From: an uncultured bacterium
Lineage (GTDB): Bacteria; Bacteroidota; Bacteroidia; Bacteroidales; Paludibacteraceae
Direction of reading: 5' to 3'
NCBI GenBank assembly: GCA_946183755.1
Contig: CAMHCZ010000061.1
Location: forward strand, 1-10,187
DNA length: 10,187 nt
Part shown: piece by piece, positions 6,146 to 10,187 of the stretch
Position numbering within the stretch: position 1 is the stretch's first letter
Layout of the letters: each line of letters opens with the position of its first letter
Translations under genes and position numbers: made by a program
Notes under the pieces: model-generated
The model's input: only the letters and a program-made list of their open reading frames with translations
Told to the model about the DNA's origin: nothing
Databases searched by the model: none

Positions 6146-6670
6146 TTACTTGTTTTTTTCGCTTGCCTTGTACTTGTAGTACTCTATGGCAATGATAAGT
6201 ACTAATGTGAATATCACGCTTGTCACCATTCTCAGCAGAAGTGTTCCGAAAGCCTCGAGCGAGAATGCCTCCATCAGGAAAAGCAGTATATGGTGAAGTA
6301 TGACAATCAAAAGCGTGTAGTTGAAGAACTTGTTGTTTCCCATTGTTTTTATGGATGGGACGAACTTGTTGTGGTTTATGTTGTCGTTGTTGGTTATGAA
6401 CAGCGGCAGTGTCTTTATCGACGCGAGTCCGGCCGCAGTGGTCGCGAATGCGTGCAGTCCAGGCGTGCTGCAGAACACATCCATGAATCCGCCTATCAGG
6501 AAGCTCACCAGCAGTGTCAGGTACGGAGATATTTCCTTTGGCAGTATTATCACCAGCCAGATGTACAGAAGCGGTGTTCCGTATCCGTATATGTTTACGT
6601 TGTTGAGTATCAGTATCTGTGTCGCTAATACCAGCAGTGAGGTCAGTATGTATTTTATAAGGTCGTTCAT
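6146..6670 (-). CDS. mreD: Rod shape-determining protein MreD
   Basis: 174-aa, very hydrophobic protein with about six membrane helices (roughly 8-24, 32-45, 48-65, 71-90, 115-136, 145-165). The segment GGFMDVFCSTPGLHAF (60-75) with D64 is the conserved MreD core as I know it from Bacteroidota. MreD sits in the inner membrane and links MreC to the elongasome; no enzymatic activity is known. The ATG at 6670 is preceded by AGGGAA at suitable spacing, one of the few recognisable Shine-Dalgarno sequences in this operon. 27 bp after mreC and 6 bp before mrdA. The name rests on hydropathy, core motif and gene order, since the family diverges strongly. Confidence 0.9.
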   Translation of the reverse strand: MNDLIKYILTSLLVLATQILILNNVNIYGYGTPLLYIWLVIILPKEISPYLTLLVSFLIGGFMDVFCSTPGLHAFATTAAGLASIKTLPLFITNNDNINHNKFVPSIKTMGNNKFFNYTLLIVILHHILLFLMEAFSLEAFGTLLLRMVTSVIFTLVLIIAIEYYKYKASEKNK

Positions 6671-6697
6671 TAGTTCCCTGTCTTTGCGGTGCTTGCT

Positions 6698-7582
6698 TTA
6701 TTTCTTAGTTGAGTCTCTTCTTGCGTACGCCTCGAGGTCGGCTTGCTCCTTCTTGTGCTTGTAGTCAAGCACCTGCACGTATGCCAAGTTGTTGAAGTTC
6801 ACCGAGAGCTCCACGTCTATGTCGTAGTAGTTGTCGTCTTCTCCTGTCTTGAAGTCGTGCACCGTTCCCACCATTATGCCTTCTGGGAAGAAGTCGGAGT
6901 ATCCTGATGTCACGATGCTGTCGCCCTTCTTAATCTTGACGTGGCGTGGCACCTGCTTCATCTTTGCGTATCTTGGGTCGCCTCCGTGCCATACGAGCGA
7001 GCCGATGTCCTTTATTGTCGCAACGGTGTCTTTGTTCATGCTGCTCTTCACTTTGCATGAGATCTGCGACTTAGGGTTAAGCACTGGCATCACTACCGAG
7101 AAGTGCTTAGAGCATGCTGTGACTATGCCCACGATTCCGCAAGGCGACACGACGCTCATCTCCGGCTTCACGCCGTTTTCTGTTCCTCGGTTGAGTGTTA
7201 TGAAGTTCTGCAGCTGTGATGTGCTGTTGTTTATCACTTTAGCCTGCAGACAAGTGTATTCGAGTTTAGGGTCAAGCGGAGAATGAGCTATCGAGTCTCC
7301 GCTGTTCTTCATGCTTTGCAGCTTGTTCTCAAGAACGAAAACCTTGTTTCTGAGTTCCACGTTCTCCTTCGAGAGATCCTGGTTCACCTCCTTGAGGCTC
7401 AGGTAGTATGTGACAGCCTCCTCGACTTTGTATATCTCGCCGGTTATCTCGTTGCAGTTGCGGTAAAACACTGAGCGCTGGAAATAGTTGCCGTTCACGA
7501 TGAGGACAATGGCGTATATCTCCAATGCGGCGAAAAAGAAATAGATACCGTACTTTACGAAAAACTTAATGAGGTTGTTCAC
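6698..7582 (-). CDS. mreC: Rod shape-determining protein MreC
   Basis: 294 aa, usual MreC size. Order: short cytoplasmic end, membrane helix (about 11-29), periplasmic coiled coil (about 46-92, heptad-like VEEAVTYYLSLKEVNQDL), then the two beta-barrel halves that contact PBP2, recognisable by NRGTENGVKPEMSVVSPCGIV (131-151), GDSIVTSGYSDFFPEGIMVG (220-239) and the final VNFNNLAYVQVL (261-272). MreC scaffolds the elongasome in the periplasm and activates PBP2-RodA. The start is GTG at 7582: an in-frame TAA lies only six codons upstream and no ATG is available before the membrane helix. It follows mreB after 93 bp that include a strong hairpin. The C-terminal 22 residues are charged and probably disordered. 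Confidence 0.95.
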   Translation of the reverse strand: MNNLIKFFVKYGIYFFFAALEIYAIVLIVNGNYFQRSVFYRNCNEITGEIYKVEEAVTYYLSLKEVNQDLSKENVELRNKVFVLENKLQSMKNSGDSIAHSPLDPKLEYTCLQAKVINNSTSQLQNFITLNRGTENGVKPEMSVVSPCGIVGIVTACSKHFSVVMPVLNPKSQISCKVKSSMNKDTVATIKDIGSLVWHGGDPRYAKMKQVPRHVKIKKGDSIVTSGYSDFFPEGIMVGTVHDFKTGEDDNYYDIDVELSVNFNNLAYVQVLDYKHKKEQADLEAYARRDSTKK

Positions 7583-7623
7583 TGTTCTTAGTCGTAGTTA
7601 ATTACTTATGTGGAATAATAACA

Positions 7624-7657
7624 AGATAGAGACGCGAACCGAATCACGCCTCTACCT
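7624..7657 (-). promoter_or_regulatory. Intercistronic stem-loop between mreB and mreC
   Basis: On the minus strand AGGTAGAGGCG (from 7657) pairs over 11 positions with CGTCTCTATCT (ending at 7624), including two G-U pairs. The 12-nt interior TGATTCGGTTCG can add three more pairs, leaving a six-base loop UUCGGU. It is followed by TGTTATTATTCC, which is T-rich but not a canonical U tract. It begins 18 bp after the mreB stop. Most likely a partial terminator or mRNA-stabilising end that lets mreB be expressed above mreCD-mrdA-rodA; which of the two cannot be decided from sequence. Confidence 0.6.
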
Positions 7658-7675
7658 GTTGAATATTGCATTTGA

Positions 7676-8695
7676 TTATCTCATAAGGAAGTTGAACTTG
7701 TCAACGTTCTTAAGAGCGATACCAGTTCCTCTTGCTACGGCTCTCAATGGGTCCTCTGCGATGTGGAATGGTATGTTGATCTTGTCAGAAAGTCTCTTGT
7801 CCAGACCGCGGAGCAGCGCTCCACCACCTGCCAGATAGATACCCTTCTTCACGATGTCGGCATACAACTCTGGTGGTGTAGCCTCCAGCGCGCTGAGCAC
7901 TGCGGCCTCGATCTTGGAGATAGACTTCTCCAGACAGTGTGCTATCTCCTGATATGATACAGGCACGTCAAGAGGCAGGGCTGTCATTCTGTTAGGTCCG
8001 TGTACCAGATAATCCTCTGGTGGATCATCAAGCTCGGTCAGGGCGGCTCCTACGTTTATCTTTATGAGCTCGGCAGTACGCTCTCCGATACGGATGTTGT
8101 GCTGGCGTCCCATGTAGTCGATAATGTCCTCTGTGAGGTCGTCTCCGGCTATACGGATAGACTTGTTAGAGACGATACCGCCTAATGAAATAACTGCGAT
8201 TTCGGTAGTACCTCCGCCTATGTCAACTATCATGTTGCCTTCTGGCGCCTCAACGTCGATGCCGATACCTATGGCAGCAGCCATTGGCTCGTATATCATG
8301 TACACGTCGCGGCCGCCGGCATGCTCAGATGAGTCGCGCACGGCACGGATTTCCACTTCGGTAGATCCTGAGGGGATACATACCACCATCTTAAGAGAAG
8401 GAGCAAAGAAGCGAGGCTTGTTGTTGATCATGGCTATCATACCTCTAATCATCTGCTCAGCAGCGTAGAAGTCTGCGATGACACCATCTCTCAACGGACG
8501 AACGGTACGGATGTTCTCGTGTGTACGTCCGTGCATCTGCCTTGCCTGTTCTCCGATAGCGATAAGTTTGTCGGTGCGGCGGTCCAGCGCTACGACTGAA
8601 GGCTCGTCAACCACAATCTTATCATTGCACATGATAATGGTATTTGCGGTACCAAGGTCAATGGCAATTTCCTGTGTGAATGAGAATAGACCCAT
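7676..8695 (-). CDS. mreB: Actin-like rod shape-determining protein MreB
   Basis: 339 aa, typical MreB length. It forms ATP-dependent antiparallel filaments on the inner face of the membrane that orient the elongasome. Actin-fold motifs: short hydrophobic N-terminus MGLFSF (membrane insertion), phosphate 1 IDLGTANT (12-19), connect 1 YEPMAAAIG (135-143) with E136, the presumed catalytic Glu, phosphate 2 IVDIGGGTTEIAV (156-168), and adenosine motif YLAGGGALLRGLD (287-299). ATG at 8695, 35 bp after purH. I see no convincing promoter or Shine-Dalgarno sequence in that gap, so it may rely on readthrough from purH or on a promoter I cannot recognise inside purH. The ORF is intact with all nucleotide-binding residues. 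Confidence 0.97.
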   Translation of the reverse strand: MGLFSFTQEIAIDLGTANTIIMCNDKIVVDEPSVVALDRRTDKLIAIGEQARQMHGRTHENIRTVRPLRDGVIADFYAAEQMIRGMIAMINNKPRFFAPSLKMVVCIPSGSTEVEIRAVRDSSEHAGGRDVYMIYEPMAAAIGIGIDVEAPEGNMIVDIGGGTTEIAVISLGGIVSNKSIRIAGDDLTEDIIDYMGRQHNIRIGERTAELIKINVGAALTELDDPPEDYLVHGPNRMTALPLDVPVSYQEIAHCLEKSISKIEAAVLSALEATPPELYADIVKKGIYLAGGGALLRGLDKRLSDKINIPFHIAEDPLRAVARGTGIALKNVDKFNFLMR

Positions 8696-8730
8696 ATGGT
8701 TTATTTAAAAGATTATCAAAAATTCCTTTA

Positions 8731-10187
8731 TCAATGTTTGAAATGTCTTCTGCCGGTGAATACCATTGCTATGCCGAACTCGTCGCAAGAGTTGATTACC
8801 TCCTCATCGCGAATGCTGCCGCCAGGCTGCACAATGTATTTGATGCCGTATTCGTTGCATGCCTCCACGCTGTCCTTGAATGGGAAGAACGCGTCAGAGA
8901 TAAGCACTGAATCCTCGATTTTGCATCCCTGCTTCAAGTTGAAGCGTGGGATTGTCAGTCGCTGCAAGCTGTCGATACGGTTTGGCTGTCCCATGCCTGC
9001 GCCTGTCAGCCAGTATGAGCCGTCCTCGGCCAGCGACACGAGCGACATTGAGTTGCTCTTCAGGTATTTGCAAGCCTGTGTGCCGAACTTGGCCAAGTCT
9101 ATCTGCTTCTCGCTGAAAGTCTTTTTTGTCACTGGCTTGTATTCTGTGTCCATGCCTTCATCCTCGTCCTGAACCAGAAGTCCTCCGTTCACCGAACGAT
9201 ACAGCTTCTCGCCTGTGATAGCAGGCTTGATTGGTGTAACCAGAACACGGAGATTCTTCTTCTTAGCCAAGATTTCCTTAGCCTCGTCTGTGTATGAAGG
9301 AGCGATTATTATCTCGATGAATTTGCCAGAGAACCAGCTTGCTATCTCGGCGTCAACCTCGCTTGTGAAGCATACGATACCTCCGTATGCGCTCACAGGG
9401 TCGCCAGCCCAAGCCAGCTCCAGCGCTCTCATAGGAGTGCTTGCCACTGCCAGTCCGCATGGGTTCAAGTGCTTAACTACAGAGACAGCCACCTTGTTAG
9501 GCACGTTCTCTACTGAGTTGTATGCATCGCTTGCAGCCTTCCATGCTGCGTCGGCGTCGAGCATGTTGTTGTATGATATTTCCTTTCCCTGCAGGCAAGG
9601 TGAGCCAGCCAGTGTGTGCTCCAGCTTTGTGTTGGCGAACTTGTAGAACACTGCCTTCTGGTGAGGGTTCTCGCCGTAGCGGAGATGTGTAGGGTTGTTC
9701 AAGCTGATGCGAAGAGCGGACTCTTCGTTGTTGTCGAACCAGTTGAAGATGTGTGAATCGTAGTTTGATGACACTGCGAAAGCCTCCTTTGCGAAGAACT
9801 TTCTCTCGTCAAGTGTAGTCTGTGCGCCGTTCTTCTCGAGGATGTCAAGAAGAGGCTTGTACTGTGCCTGTGAGGCTACGATAACCACGTCCTTGTAATT
9901 CTTGGCAGCGGCTCTGATGAGCGATATGCCGCCTATGTCGATTTTCTCGATGATGTCCTGTTCTGCAGCGCCCGAAGCGACAGTCTGTTCGAATGGATAG
10001 AGGTCCACGATAACGAGGTCTATTTCAGGTATCTCGTACTGCTTCATCTGGTCGATATCGCCCTGCTCGTTTCTTCTGCCGAGGATACCGCCGAATATCT
10101 TTGGATGCAGAGTCTTCACTCTTCCGCCCAAGATAGAAGGATATGTTGTCAGTGATTCCACTGCCTGGCAAGGAACGCCAAGCGACT
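8731..10187 (-). CDS. purH: Bifunctional AICAR formyltransferase / IMP cyclohydrolase (5' end cut)
   Basis: C-terminal 485 or so residues of PurH; the frame is open to the window edge, reading SLGVPCQAVESLTTYPSILG at its visible start. The usual length is just over 500 aa, so about 20-25 N-terminal residues lie outside. The apparent start at 10161 is an internal GTG, not the true one. PurH performs the last two steps of purine synthesis: AICAR plus 10-formyl-THF to FAICAR, then cyclisation to IMP. Visible: GRVKTLHPKIFGGIL of the cyclohydrolase domain, RYGENPHQKA, the formyltransferase Lys-His pair in VVKHLNPCGLA, SDAFFPFKDSVE, QPGGSIRDEEV and the terminal MVFTGRRHFKH. It precedes mreB by 35 bp. 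Its 10-formyl-THF use connects it to fau in the same window. Confidence 0.97.
   Translation of the reverse strand, partial: SLGVPCQAVESLTTYPSILGGRVKTLHPKIFGGILGRRNEQGDIDQMKQYEIPEIDLVIVDLYPFEQTVASGAAEQDIIEKIDIGGISLIRAAAKNYKDVVIVASQAQYKPLLDILEKNGAQTTLDERKFFAKEAFAVSSNYDSHIFNWFDNNEESALRISLNNPTHLRYGENPHQKAVFYKFANTKLEHTLAGSPCLQGKEISYNNMLDADAAWKAASDAYNSVENVPNKVAVSVVKHLNPCGLAVASTPMRALELAWAGDPVSAYGGIVCFTSEVDAEIASWFSGKFIEIIIAPSYTDEAKEILAKKKNLRVLVTPIKPAITGEKLYRSVNGGLLVQDEDEGMDTEYKPVTKKTFSEKQIDLAKFGTQACKYLKSNSMSLVSLAEDGSYWLTGAGMGQPNRIDSLQRLTIPRFNLKQGCKIEDSVLISDAFFPFKDSVEACNEYGIKYIVQPGGSIRDEEVINSCDEFGIAMVFTGRRHFKH

Noticed and set aside
8696..8733. Possible promoter for mreB in the purH-mreB gap (AATTTTTG on the minus strand)
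   Set aside because: It differs from TAnnTTTG at the first base and has no TTTG at the -33 distance; too weak to list.
10159..10161. GTG at 10161 as start of purH
   Set aside because: The frame continues upstream to the window edge with conserved PurH residues, so this is an internal Val codon.
1..10187. CRISPR arrays, tRNA or rRNA genes, insertion sequences
   Set aside because: I saw no regularly spaced repeats, no cloverleaf or rRNA-like sequence, and no transposase motif in either strand.

Overview
The window looks like a chromosomal segment of a Bacteroidota bacterium, probably a Bacteroidales member (Bacteroides/Prevotella/Muribaculaceae-like). The reasons are the gene order purH-mreB-mreC-mreD-mrdA-rodA, which I recall as typical of that phylum, two promoter-like elements of the Bacteroidota type (TTTG, about 19 bp, TAnnTTTG; or the -7 part alone), small signal-peptidase-II lipoproteins, and few Shine-Dalgarno sequences. 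No similarity search was run; product names rest on motifs I can read.

Right part (2828-10187, all minus strand, read right to left): a tightly packed wall-elongation operon. It begins with purH (5' end cut by the window), the bifunctional last enzyme of de novo IMP synthesis. It continues with mreB (actin-like filament), mreC (periplasmic scaffold), mreD (membrane partner), mrdA (PBP2 transpeptidase) and rodA (SEDS glycosyltransferase). Together the last five encode the core elongasome: MreBCD positions and activates the RodA-PBP2 synthase pair. Gaps are 35, 93, 27, 6 and 6 bp. The 93-bp gap between mreB and mreC holds a strong stem-loop. RodA carries an insert of about 100 residues, probably four additional membrane helices.

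Middle (1541-2825, plus strand): a two-gene operon with a good Bacteroidota promoter. An unrecognised 237-aa protein with a degenerate PD-(D/E)XK-like pattern overlaps by 8 bp the gene for 5-formyltetrahydrofolate cyclo-ligase (fau). fau converges on rodA with only 2 bp between the stop codons.

Left part (1-1590, minus strand, clearly AT-rich): an accessory region. It holds two full-length paralogous small lipoproteins, a third very short lipoprotein-like frame, and between them two short tail-like reading frames sharing an (E/D)W-x8-HP pattern at identical spacing. One is a 50-codon ORF with an ATG; the other has no proper start. The layout lipoprotein / tail+lipoprotein / tail+lipoprotein suggests a decaying tandem array, possibly orphan toxin C-termini with lipoprotein partners. 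That functional reading is only a hypothesis, but it is the most interesting part of the window.
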